NCBI GenBank assembly: GCA_013407085.1
Contig: JACCGJ010026004.1
Coordinates: 42,536-106,535, forward strand
Direction of reading: 5' to 3'
From: Atriophallophorus winterbourni
Lineage: Eukaryota > Platyhelminthes > Trematoda > Plagiorchiida > Microphallidae
Length of the DNA: 64,000 nucleotides
The notes under the pieces are model-generated. The model was not told where the DNA came from. It ran no database searches and saw only the letters and a list, made by a program, of their open reading frames with translations. Positions 1 through 10,778 of the stretch are shown here, in pieces. The position numbers and the translations under genes were made by a program. Every line of letters begins with the position of its first letter. The first letter of the stretch is position 1.

Positions 1-204
1 TTCTTGGAAATCCAAGGGATGTTAAACATGATCAATAATTTACAAAAGCCTTGTACAATCAGATTATAGTATGTACATTTGAAAAAAACAATTTGTTCAA
101 GGTCATTTGTATCAGCGTTTAGTGGGAGCAATATCGCGACAATATTAACTTTTTAAGCTGGACTGAAAGGTTTCTGTCAGCCACATTGATGAGAATAATA
201 TGTT

Positions 205-903
205 TAGCACGGCATCGACACAGTTCAATTTCTGAGGTCAACGGCTCTATTAATTGACATGTGCGTTGAAGTAAATCTGACTCCAACACGTAACTAGGGT
301 CAAGTAGTTGAAAAAGTATTAAGATGGAAACGTTTCTGTTATAAAAACTGTTTATACGGGTTTGAGAGCAAGAAATCTTGAATGGTAGGGAACCTAGAAA
401 TAATTGACCGTGCATTAAATAATAGAAATGAATTTTAGGATATTGGGGCCAGGAGTTGACATTGGGCATCAATTTTTAGTTTCGGTTTAGCTCTTGTGGG
501 AACGTATTTGTAATTGTTATATTTTCAGAAGCTGGAGTTAAGCGTGTTGAATTCAAAGCGAAATTATCAACGACAACATCCAGGTCCATTAGATTGGCGA
601 TATTCCTTTGGGGTTTAACTATGTTGAATCGCTTGCAAAAACCTTTGCGTTGTAAGGGTATATTGTCAGACTTGATCAACACAATGGTAAATTGTGGCAA
701 AGATTTCAAATCTTGTTAACTATTGAAGATATGCAACATATAATTTTGTTCAATAAATTTTATTAAAATTGGAGCACAACTTCTGTTCAAATGTTTTCTT
801 AATCTAGTTATAGATGCTGAATCTTCGGGGAAGCCCTATCGAGACATTGGAATTTACTATTACTATCTTTTCAAAGTCAACTAAGGGGTATCTGTATGCT
901 TGC

Positions 904-950
<47 letters not shown>

Positions 951-1055
951 AGATCGGTTTCGACGCTGTTCAGTTTCATAAGTCATTGACGCTATGAATC
1001 TACCCATGTGTTAAAGTAAATCAGAGGCCAACACGTAACTAGGGTCAAGAAGAAA
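205..1055 (+). repeat. Pair of ~100-bp diverged direct repeats
   Basis: Copies at about 205-300 and 952-1050 share TCGAC..(A/T)GTTCA, CATGTG(C)GTT.AAGTAAATC and CCAACACGTAACTAGGGTCA. The sequence between them contains the (TA)n tract and no recognisable gene. Confidence 0.65.
906..950. repeat. (TA)n microsatellite
   Basis: Alternating TA over about 44 bases with one AAATA break. Confidence 0.95.
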
Positions 1056-2763
1056 AGCTAAGAGTTTTAATAGACTTCAAAAATTTGAAACCGTGGACAG
1101 CTTGATCGCGACGGAAACGATCTTGTTTTCTGGTTTCTGTACAGTACACAAAACCAAAGACAGTTTTCCGTCAAGAATCATCAAAAATTTTGTAAATTAA
1201 GATGTATTATGGTATGTGGCTAATAAGTTTTTTTATTGTTTGTATTGTGACATATCGGCAGTACATACAATATGTATGTTTAATACACAGATTATAGGCT
1301 TTTTAAAATTCCGAACACCGCCTATTTTCTATCCAGTGATACCATATACCTCAAGCTCGAATAGTAATAGTCTACCTGGTATACAACCAAATACGACCAA
1401 AACACGCTAGTGGTTTTCACTTCGCACCACAAACTCTCACTAACGCAAGAGGTACTCTGAAATCTCTGGAAACTTTACACAACATGATTTTCTTTAGAAC
1501 ATATATCCACGCCACCACCCGATCGAGACGTGATTCTGTCACTTCTGAGCAAGCGGTTTTCCGATGTTGCTGATTCGGAATACAAAATGTCATCAGGCAA
1601 ACATGTCTAGCTTACTAGATGCCGCAGCAACACTGAGTTCATCATAAGTGATTTTCAAGGTCCTCCCGTTAAAAATCTGTATTTAAGTTGACTTTAAATA
1701 ACGATTCTGTAGGGTTTTAATGTCAGAGTTTTCAAAGGAATGCTTGACCTCCTCGACTACACAAAAACCCACAATACAATGAAAAGTTTCTTCCGTTTCT
1801 ATCAGTTGCTTCGAATTGGTACCCGCAGCAGTCCTTTTCACTTGATTTTAAGAGTCGGATTCCGCAATATTCTGTGTGATTCTCCTTTTAATCTAAAAAA
1901 TTTCCTAGGAAAATGCTGCTCGATCTTTGGAACACAGCACAACCAGGTTCGTTCCGTTCAGTTCAGATGTCCCAAAAGTGAAATTGTCTAATGATTTAAT
2001 GCAGGGTTTAGAAATTCTTTCAGTGGAAAGCTTCTGAGGAATACACACCAGTGAGAAATTTTGTTTTTGTTCTTTGGTATCCTTGTTGCACACGACACTC
2101 GATGATACGGCAATTGTTATCCAGACCGTCCTTTGTTCACCGTTTCTCATAACCAAGCCGGTGATATAGTACCTGAGAAAACATTTGTGCGTACATTTAA
2201 CACGTGAAATAGCATAATTATTGTGTTTTTTCCTCAATTTCTCATTTGTTTATTTCAGTCGTAGTAAAATTAAAAATAAAAACTTCGATATTGGGCTCAC
2301 AAATTGTAGTACACGAAGGATTCGTGCATCACATCGGGCTCACCAATTTGTAGTAGACTGAGTTCTACAATAATGTCCCCAAGAATGTAGGATAAAAAAT
2401 TACAGGAGGTAGAAGATTTATCGTGGTAGCCAAAACGTGCACGAAGGTACGGCGGAAGCAATCACGAAACACGAATCAACGGGAAGTGTGTATCAAGGTC
2501 AATTGATAGGTACAGTAAAACAATGTTGTTACATTTTTATGGCAAAGATTATATACTTCAGAGTATTTAAAATCTAATTGTAAATTAATGTCACTCATAT
2601 TTTTTTCAATATCCTGTAAACAAATTAACAAGATTTTATATTATTCTTCGAAAGCATAATGGTTTCAATCCCAGGATCTGACATCTTTTCCTATTTGAAT
2701 GCATATCCAAACTGGTGATAATGGATCATGTGAAAGAACGTTGGATGCCTTCTAAGCTCTGGG

Positions 2764-4119
2764 ATGAAACCAGGGGTTGCTGCTTTAAAGACGCGTGATG
2801 GGACAAGAGCCACAGCATCGGAATCTGCCGAAGTTCTAGCCCATTTCTTCTCCACTGTCTTCAGCCCACGAAACACCGTTACCTGCCCCTTAACTCCCGT
2901 CACCTCACCTGAAAATGTTTTACAACAACTAACTATTACCCCGGACAGTGTCCTCCGAACATTGCTAAATCTCAACACGAAAAAATCTCCCGGAGCTGAC
3001 GAAATTACCCCGCTGATCCTCAAAAACTGTGCTTTTACTTTGTGTACGACCCTGACCTACTTGTTTAATCTCTCTTTAACCCAAAGTTTCGTTCCATGTG
3101 ATTGGAAGAATGGCATCATTACCCCAATCTACAAAGGAGGAAACCGTTCCGAAGTATCCAACTATAGACCAGTAACACTACTACCGGTGATATCTAAAGT
3201 AATGGAGCGCCTCGTTGCAAACAGCGTCACAAAACATCTGGAAGACAATTGCTTGCTCGCAGTGCAACAACACGGCTTCAGAAAAAGACACTCTTGCCTT
3301 TCAAACCTTCTGCTCTCCCTCGATGAGTTGACACAAACTGTAGACAAAGATTTTACCATACACGCGTGTTATATTGATATGTCCAAAGCATTCGATCGTG
3401 TCAACCACAGTCTGTTACTACAAAAAATGGAGCAATGTGGCATCGAGGGTTCATCACTAGCCTGGTTTGCGGATTATCTCCGCGACCGTGTCATTCGAGT
3501 AAGGGTTGACGGTGCTTTATCACGACCCATTGCAGTAACGAGTGGGGTGCCGCAGGGATCAGTGCTTGGAACAATTCTTTTCCTGATCTATGTAAACGAC
3601 TTACCGAAACTTGTTCGCAGCAAAATCTCGTTATTTGCGGATGACATCAAGCTTTGGACTCAAGTACGCACAACTAAAGATTGCAGACAGCTTCAGCTGG
3701 ACCTTGATGCCTTACAGAACTGGTCAGTTAGAAATGAACTTCCTTTCAATTCAAGCAAATGCAAGGTATTGACTGTAGGAAGACATTTTGAGTTCTCTTA
3801 CACCCTTGGTTCCCATATTCTTGAAAGCACTGACAAGAAGAAGGACTTGGGTGTGTGGGTGAGCAGCACGTTAAAACCGTCGCATAACGCCACAGCTGTC
3901 TATGAAAAGACGTCGCGAGTACTGCTTTTTCTCAAACGCGTGTTCGGGAGTTCCACGAAGCAAACTGTTCATCGAATAATTAATACTTACTTGAGGCCAA
4001 CCATGGAGTATGCGGTTCAGGCTTGGTCACCCTGGCTACAAAAGGACATCAGCCTCTTACAGAGAATATATCATCGGACCACCAAGCTCGTACGTGGTTT
4101 GAAACATAAAATTAGGTGA
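2764..4119 (+). pseudogene. Reverse transcriptase ORF of the CR1/Jockey-like element
   Basis: 451 codons without a stop. RT motifs in order: [62 protein letters not shown] (first catalytic Asp), [20 protein letters not shown], and FADDIKLW (catalytic Asp pair). It stops at LKHKIR because of an insertion; the C-terminal region continues 570 bp downstream. The best-preserved RT in the window, but not a complete element. Confidence 0.85.
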
Positions 4120-4692
4120 GCTATTTATAATTAATACAACAATAGATAATTTATACTTATACGGCATAAAATGCTTTTAATAATTTTGAGCAATAAAAAT
4201 TTTAAAGTGACATATAACTTTTTTCTTGAGAATTTACTTTTCAGAATTGTTGAAATTCAACAAAATACACTTTCGCAATTCTTGGAAGGGCGATGCAACT
4301 CATATCTTCGTGAACCGATGAAGTGAACTCCCTATACAATAATTGAAATTGCATTTGGAACATCATACATGAATAAACATTGCGGCCCAGACCTACCCAA
4401 ACTGTAATTAACCCATTTTAAACAATTACTGTCGTATTTCTTAAAAACATGAACCTTCATCATTCATTTTTTTCGATTTTCTATCAACTTTATGTTTTAA
4501 ACAAGCTACCGTCTGTACAAATGTTATCAAACTATTTTTTACGGTTGTTAACAAAAAAAATTTATTTTTTTATGTTCGACCTTACCATTTGTATAATTAC
4601 CGTTTTATTTGATGTACTTATTCATGAAAACAAATGATCATGCATGGCATGACTTGGTGTACCCAAGAATATACATTATTATTATTATTAAT
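4117..4692 (+). mobile_element. ~575-bp insertion inside the CR1/Jockey-like element, (ATT)n tail
   Basis: AT-rich sequence splitting the LINE coding frame between LKHKI and YKQYEDR. It ends in an ATT-repeat tail (about 4674-4690), as expected of the 3' end of a truncated retroposon. The short 62-codon frame inside it resembles nothing I know. No clean target-site duplication is visible. Confidence 0.6.
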
Positions 4693-5275
4693 ATTATAAA
4701 CAATACGAAGATCGAATTACAAGCCACAATCTCTTCGACTCTGGCTACCGCCGTCTTAGAGGCGACTTGATTCTTATGTTCAATATACTGCATACCCACA
4801 ACCATCCCCTGAATCAACTATTCACACGACTTCCACCACGAACTAGCCGGAGTCATAACTATACAGTACTTATTTCCGACTCGAGGCTGAACTGTCGAAG
4901 GTATTTTTATTCTGTACGTGTATGTTTTACTTGAAACTCCCTACCCCGTAACGTTGCACATTCACGCAACTTGGATACATTCAAATCGAAGTTGGACAAC
5001 TTCATGTCGACCAATTCAAACATTGAAACAATATATCCTGCATCATAAAGCTTTGAACCAATGCATCCAAGTAAACTATACATATTTACCCTATCAAACC
5101 GGTTGAAAACAATTTCTGCTCTATGTATTTTTACGTGATTCCTGAACCAATCAGTAGGCAAACAAACCCCGTTTTACTACCTATGTTATTTGTAATTCGT
5201 ATATTTTTCTGTGGTTTTTGTAAAGCTATGTGCTTTTAAGACCATTAAATTGAATTGAATTGAATTGAATTGAAT

Positions 5276-6570
5276 ATCAGACCGAGTAATGTTGCTAGAT
5301 ATAACATTGCAGTAATCTAACAAAGGTAGATTATGTATTTTGTAAAGTTTCAGTTTACACTGGGGTAGAGAGATGGATGTATGAAGTAAACCCATATTCT
5401 TTTGTTTTAGATATCAAGTAGCAAATTTGTTCATGAAATGAAAGTGATCCAGAATATCGATAACCTAAATCACGTACACACTGTGCTGGCTGTAGTGTTG
5501 TATCATTCAAGATGATCGAATCTTTTGGTATTATACATTTGAAATTTATGAAAGTAGATTTATTGGTGGTAACCTCAAGACCGTTTCGAATACTCCAATA
5601 AAGTAAAGCATCCAGGTCTTGGTTCAATTTCAATATAAAATCGCTTATCTGTTTAGGTGGAAAGGCTATGACGAATTTTATATCATCTGCAAACAAAAAA
5701 TCTTACAATGTGGTTTGACAGATAGGAAGAAGAGTAGTGGACCTAAAGCGCTTCCTTGTGTGATTCCGCTCTGAATTGGCAAATTTCGTGAACGGTATTC
5801 GTTTATGTCTACAAATAAAGTGCAACCAGTGAGAAAAGATTTGAACAACGAATGAAGGTTTGCAGTTATACCTGAAGTAGATAATTTTGCGAGGACCCTG
5901 TCAAAGGCTTTAGTAATATCAATGAATACAACTATGACTCCAAGGTCTGAATCTGGTGATTGTGTCTCATAATTTAAAATTTTTGGCTGACAAGTGATGC
6001 AAGATTTTCTGTTAGGAAACCCGTGTTGGTTTGATATGAAATATTTCGGTGTCAAGTATGCTAGCGTGGCCTGTCTGACAAGCTTCACAAATATTATAGC
6101 TAGAAATGGTGTGTGATTAATGGGTCGATAATTTGTAACCATATGTCAAGGAATAAGAACTAAATGTTTTCATTCTAAAGGAAACGTTCCTTATTTGATA
6201 GACGCATTGAACAGATAAAGTAGAAGATTGCAACTTGCTTATAAACTAAGTATGTCAGAGAGTTTAATTGTAATGGCGTTTAACGTATTGCATGAAGGGG
6301 GTGTCATAACATCTGGATAAGAGTTGTTATTATATGAAGCATTGAAAAATATAAGAAATTCATCACAAACAGCAGAGACTCAGTTACTACTGATCAGCAA
6401 CCATTACCACGTTGGTTTTGTTTAAAGATTTACCTTATCCTATCTGAATTTCCGATGTTCTTGCGTTCATTATTTTACATAATGCTTTCTGTTTTTCACT
6501 GGATTTGGAGCTGTAGACTCATCAGAAATCAGTTTGTGATTCACAATTTTTACTAGTGTGTCAGGTAGTT
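5276..6570 (-). mobile_element. Second LINE fragment (different lineage), RT region, broken
   Basis: Minus-strand reading runs from FNASYNNNSYPDVMTPP (near 6370) through NYRPIN, QHGFPNRKSC, FIDITKAFDRV, SGITQGSALGPLLF, then a frameshift to FADDIKFVIAFPP and VRDLGYRYSGSLSFHEQI. The sequence ends exactly where the (TTGAA)n tail of the plus-strand element starts. Several frame breaks make it a fossil. Confidence 0.8.
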
Positions 6571-6759
6571 CGAACGCTTTTGAAGCTTTAAAGCATGGCC
6601 ACGAATTCTTGAGTCCGTCACGAGAGGGAAAAACTCGCGCAGCTCGTCACCATAAGCTCCCAGTAATATGCGACGATTTAGCATCAGGTCGTAGCGCACG
6701 CGCTAAATATTGAGCGACATGAGGTTGAGGTTGTACTCTCACGACATAAGGAATTGATT

Positions 6760-7245
6760 TCAATCCTTGTATGGTTTCGTCGCCTTTCTTTGCATTGTTT
6801 CCAACTGGTCACGTTCTCCCACAGTTTGTGGATAGGTGGCTGGCAAACCATATTCCGAAACTGCTTTCACGTATGTGGAATAATGAATGCGTAATATTTG
6901 TAAAGTAATCGCCGAGAACGACCGACTAATAGCCCACCATGCGCGGTTTGCAGCAGCAGCTTTTCTGTTCGTATCCTCCTTCGATTTGGGCGACCAAGTC
7001 ACAATTGTACCCAGGTCAAGTTCAGTATGAACCCATTTCAGTTGATGATCCCCGAGGAAGTTCTCACCTTTAGGCGTGCTTGACCCCATAAGCATTACAG
7101 CACATTTGAGTCGGTTTACAGTGAGCTGCCATTTTACCGTCCGATCAAACAATTTGTTCAATTCGTTCTGGAAAACTGTATTATGAGCAGGAGAGCTTAC
7201 TGTACCCCAAACTTTCTGATCATCCGCGAAAAGTATGCAATTCAT
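6760..7245 (-). pseudogene. RT fragment with FADD catalytic box, in the 6.6-10.3 kb LINE
   Basis: 161-codon open piece starting NCILFADDQKVWG and running through the thumb region (LDLGTIVTWSPKSKEDTNRK, YVKAVSEYGLPATYP). It connects upstream, in the same frame, with GVPQRSVLGPLLFKVYVNDL. Confidence 0.82.
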
Positions 7246-7672
7246 ATTTAATGAGTCGGGGAGGTCATTAACATATACTTTAAAAAGTAACGGGCCGAGA
7301 ACAGATCTTTGCGGAACCCCGGAAGTTGGACGTGTAATCTGCGTTTCGACTCCGTTAATCTTGACCTGTGAATAACGGTCAACAAGGAAGTCTTCAATCC
7401 AAGTTAGAACAGGTCCCTTTACACCACGAGCACGGAGCTTGAATAATAGACGTTGAAATGGAACACGGTCAAAGCCTTATTGAAATCAATGAAGGCAGTG
7501 ACTACCTAGTGGCCCAGATCAAGTTCAGCACACCATTGCTCGCGAACAGTGATGAGATTCGATGCGCATGATCGTCTTGGCGTAAAACCATGCTGAGCAG
7601 TTGTTAGCTGACTGGTTGTAAAGACAAAATCTTTAATCGGTTTTTTCAGCAGTCGCTCCAGAGTCTTCCCAA

Positions 7673-7924
7673 CTACCGAAGTGAGGGTAACCGGTCGGTT
7701 TCACTGCCCTTATACATTGGTTTGACAATGCCGTAATTCCAATTTTGAGGTAACATACCACACCTCAGGGATAAATTGAACATTAGCGCCAGTGGTTTGT
7801 GTATGATACTCAGCAATACCTTTAACAGCATTGGGTGTATATCGTCCAGGGCAGGTGCTGATTGTGCATCGAGTAGTTGTAGTAAATACTGCACGATCTC
7901 TGGCGAGATCGAGATATCCGGCAT
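7673..7924 (-). pseudogene. RT N-terminal fragment of the same LINE
   Basis: 83 codons: APALDDIHPMLLKVLLSI, LALMFNLSLRCGMLPQNW, IVKPMYKGSETD. These are RT motifs 0-1 of the Jockey/CR1 group, followed by a frameshift before the NYRPV-equivalent. Confidence 0.8.
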
Positions 7925-8263
7925 TTCGGCGATGCTCTAATGAAGCAGAGGAATTGGAAACGTCTCCTCTGTGTAAACCGAATTGTACTGAGGGGGAGAA
8001 GAACTGCTTTACGTTCATCTTCATGTTCAGTCTAACCTTCCATAGATTTGAAGCAAGGCACTCGTTGAGAAGCTTTGGTTCTACGTCTAATGTACGCAAA
8101 CAAGCGTTTCGGCATCGAGTTGGCTTCGTCCACCAAACGAGTTTCATAGTTGTGCTTTTTTCTCTTTTGAGATAGGTGCACTTGTTGCGGATAACTTTGT
8201 ATGTTACATAGTCATCGGTGCATCAACTAGAACAAAACCTCTGTCATAACCGCTTTGTTTCCA

Positions 8264-8677
8264 TCATGTATTCACGAATAACGTTATCGAACCACAGCGG
8301 TCCCTTAGTGGGGATCTTCCATTCATCCGTGGGGCATGATTTTCAAGCGATCTGATTTTACTCAAAAAGTTCAACCAACAGGTATCAACATTCGTTGATG
8401 GAGGGATTGAACAGTCCATCGAGTCTGCGGACGTGATCAGACCCTTTGCGTCTAATTTCCAGTAGTTTCTTCGGGCATGCGTACGTATTCTCGGTTGAAG
8501 ACCCCGATTCCAAACGAACCATAAAAAACAGTGATCGCTGCAACCAATAGGGGTCTTCAACGACAGATTCGTAACATTGGAAAATTTAAGTGTGACCACC
8601 AAATCCAATATCGAAGGAACTTGTCTGACGCATATCCTCGTAGGATCGTTTACATTCTGCACCAAATTCAGCTCCAA
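8264..8677 (-). pseudogene. Endonuclease C-terminal fragment of the same LINE
   Basis: 137 codons with DPTRI, SILDLVVTLKFSNV and GCSDHCFLWF. These match the LDLV...SDH end of an endonuclease/exonuclease/phosphatase domain in LINE ORF2. Confidence 0.78.
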
Positions 8678-9420
8678 AATCGTCTCTAGGAATTCTTGTT
8701 GGAACGGTTATCCCCTCGAAACTAATCCGCCAAGTTTATTTCAGGAGCATTCAGATATCCAGGATCGATACAGTCACCAGTGATACCATACCGTTTGATT
8801 TGATCACATAACGCAGGAACGTAAGCGCCAGGTGAGCGGTAAATGACCTCAAGTGATGCAGCTCCGGAGCTAGACTTCACCTACCACCAGATGCTTTCGC
8901 CATTTCCAGCTTCATGTGAAACCTTCCCATACTTCCACCAATCAGGTGCTCTTTTGAAAGTTATACGGCAACGCCACCGGCAGATCGCGAGAGCATTTGG
9001 TTCACTTCTGAAAAGCGTATTATAGTGTGGTAGCGCGCACTCGATATAGATATATCAATTGTTAACCACGATTCCGTAACAGCAATGAATCTGGCTTCCG
9101 CCGATTGACAATTTCATTACCATCGTCAAGTTTATTGCGTAGACTCCTCGCATTGAAAAGCAATACTCGAAATCTCTTCACAGAATGATTAACTGGGGTT
9201 GGATTGACAGCGGCTTCCAACGAATATGCGGCCACCTCCTCAATACCCGAAAATCAACAATATGAAATCTACTTCACCAGCTTCTCTGCGTGTTCGCAAT
9301 TCTTGGGTGGCTGTTTTCATTTTGATTCTATCCTCAGGAGACAGGTCATAGTATCTTGAACAGCTCACCCTTAAGACGATGAGCGCGTCTTAGTACTATC
9401 TGGACTTGCTCATCCGAAGC

Positions 9421-10321
9421 TTAAACAATTTTCAGCGTCCGCGGTTTATCATCCTCCTTCTTACGGCCAAGTCGGAATGCAGCAATGATGATAACTCCTT
9501 CCTCCCCTTGATCAAATATCTTCGAAAAATATGATTGTAGGAATGCTCGCTCTTGCTGTAAACGTATTTCAGCCATGTCCCCGGTTTGCTCACGAGCATT
9601 CACCATAAAATGTCATCGCTTCCGAGGATCCAAATGTGGCTTCTTTGAGATCGGAGATTTAAAAGCATTTTCAGAAGTAGGTACTTCTTTCATTACATAT
9701 AGCTGAGCCTCTATTTTACTCAATCGCTGTGACAAGATTTCATAACCCAGATCACTAGGTAGAACCTTCAACGTCGCGCCTGCAAAAGTTTTATTCCTTC
9801 CTGACTGTTGAGCAATCGGTGTTGAAGGCGCGCAAACGTCGAGTTCCTACACGTTCAATGTACCATCGATACTGATATCATTTTGTAAACGGCTTGTAGT
9901 CGAGGAAGCAAATGGCACGCAAGCTTGCTCCACAGATAGGTGGCGTCTGTCCTCAGCTGAGGTTGGGCCAGTATTTATGTCTCCTCCATCGAGCACTTTA
10001 GCGGCTTTAGTAGATGCAGCTACGAATTTATTCTGACTACCTCCGTGCTTAACACTTGATAGTGGAAGGCATATCTTACATACCGTCCAAATAATATCGC
10101 ATGATATAATCTCAAGCCACCAACATGTCTCTGGCTTCATTCTCCGCACCGAATATGCATCTATTTGAAACCATATTTCACATTGTACAGCTTGCAATAT
10201 CAGCAACCTGTTTAGCGCATACAAGACAAGAGTCCCCCGAGCGAGCAGCGTGGCACTGATTCCCTTGGATCTTAGATACAGTAGGTGCTGTATAATCTAC
10301 TTTTGCAGATTTTCTAGTCAT
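9421..10321 (-). pseudogene. ORF1 remnant of the same LINE
   Basis: Starts at the ATG at 10321. CLVC and further Cys residues suggest a zinc-binding domain, interrupted by several in-frame stops (first after IASCTM). The 3' part at 9421-9606 is open (RLQQERAFLQSYFSKIFDQG, AAFRLGRKKEDDKPRTLKIV). An ORF1 role in binding LINE RNA is inferred. Confidence 0.6.
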
Positions 10322-10323
10322 GA

Positions 10324-10553
10324 CCATGTTGAAATCCGGTGATAATCAAACAAATACAAAATCAAAGGATTCGTACAACGTAAAATACCACGTTGACATA
10401 TTTTGTAAAAATATCATTATTATGTTATTTCAGCTACAATTAAAAATATTTATTTATAATATCCGAAAAATCTTCAAACTAAACTTTCAATCTTTTGTCC
10501 ATCAATTTTAATGCTGTTTTGTTTAAAACGTCTTTTAAATATTTTCTACCGCC
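10324..10553 (+). promoter_or_regulatory. hnRNP U-like upstream region between two divergent starts
   Basis: About 230 bp of AT-rich DNA between the hnRNP U-like ATG (10554) and the ORF1 ATG of a minus-strand LINE (10321). No clear TATA box or spliced-leader acceptor is visible close to the start codon. The promoter must be here or inside the LINE. Confidence 0.3.
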
Positions 10554-10778
10554 ATGTTAGCTGATGTGATGGATATCTCCAAACTAAAAGTCCCGGAATT
10601 ACGTGCTGAGTTGAGCAAACGTGGTCTAAATACGTTTGGAACGCGACAAGTTTTGCTTGATAGGTTGTCAGAGGTGCTGGGCACTCAGTTGAACACAGTC
10701 ACTAACGAAACTCCCAACGGCGACACTGCAGAGCCTGCATCTCAAGCCGATGAGCCCCCTAAAGATTTTTCTGCTGAT
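10554..10778 (+). CDS. hnRNP U-like exon 1: SAP domain
   Basis: 75 codons, ending in phase 0 at the donor GAT|GTAAGT. It reads [20 protein letters not shown] and onward: the helix-extended loop-helix pattern of a SAP motif, with conserved Leu and Gly positions and the following LLDRL helix. An acidic/Pro linker follows. Confidence 0.93.

Larger units (their letters stand above)
1..2690. other. No recognisable gene; AT-rich intergenic DNA
   Basis: Apart from the direct-repeat pair, the (TA)n tract and a doubled ATCGGGCTCACCAATTTGTA-like segment at about 2,287-2,358, I recognise nothing. The frames of 60-117 codons show no family motif. Confidence 0.6.
2690..5275 (+). mobile_element. CR1/Jockey-like non-LTR retrotransposon, 5'-truncated, with (TTGAA)n tail
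   Basis: The reverse transcriptase frame runs from about 2764 to 4119. After an insertion the coding sequence resumes near 4694 ([24 protein letters not shown]) to the conserved end [16 protein letters not shown] near 4925. The 3' UTR ends in the family motif GCTTTTAAGACCATTAAA, then TTGAA repeats at about 5247-5275. The tail abuts a minus-strand LINE, marking the insertion point. The endonuclease part is missing. Confidence 0.85.
6575..10321 (-). mobile_element. Nearly full-length two-ORF LINE, degenerate
   Basis: From 5' (10321) to 3' (6575). ORF1 begins MTRKSAKVDYTAPTVSK, has Cys pairs (CLVCAKQV) and a conserved ORF1 segment at 9421-9606. ORF2 has an apurinic-type endonuclease (ARSLRNKLDD near 9150, IAVTESWLT near 9090, ILDLVVT and GCSDHCFLWF at 8500-8640). 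It then has RT pieces: SPEIVQYLLQLLDAQ at 7850, IVKPMYKGSE, GVPQRSVLGPLLF at 7300, FADDQKVW at 7220, and a C-terminal domain to 6600. Stops and frameshifts occur throughout. Confidence 0.85.
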
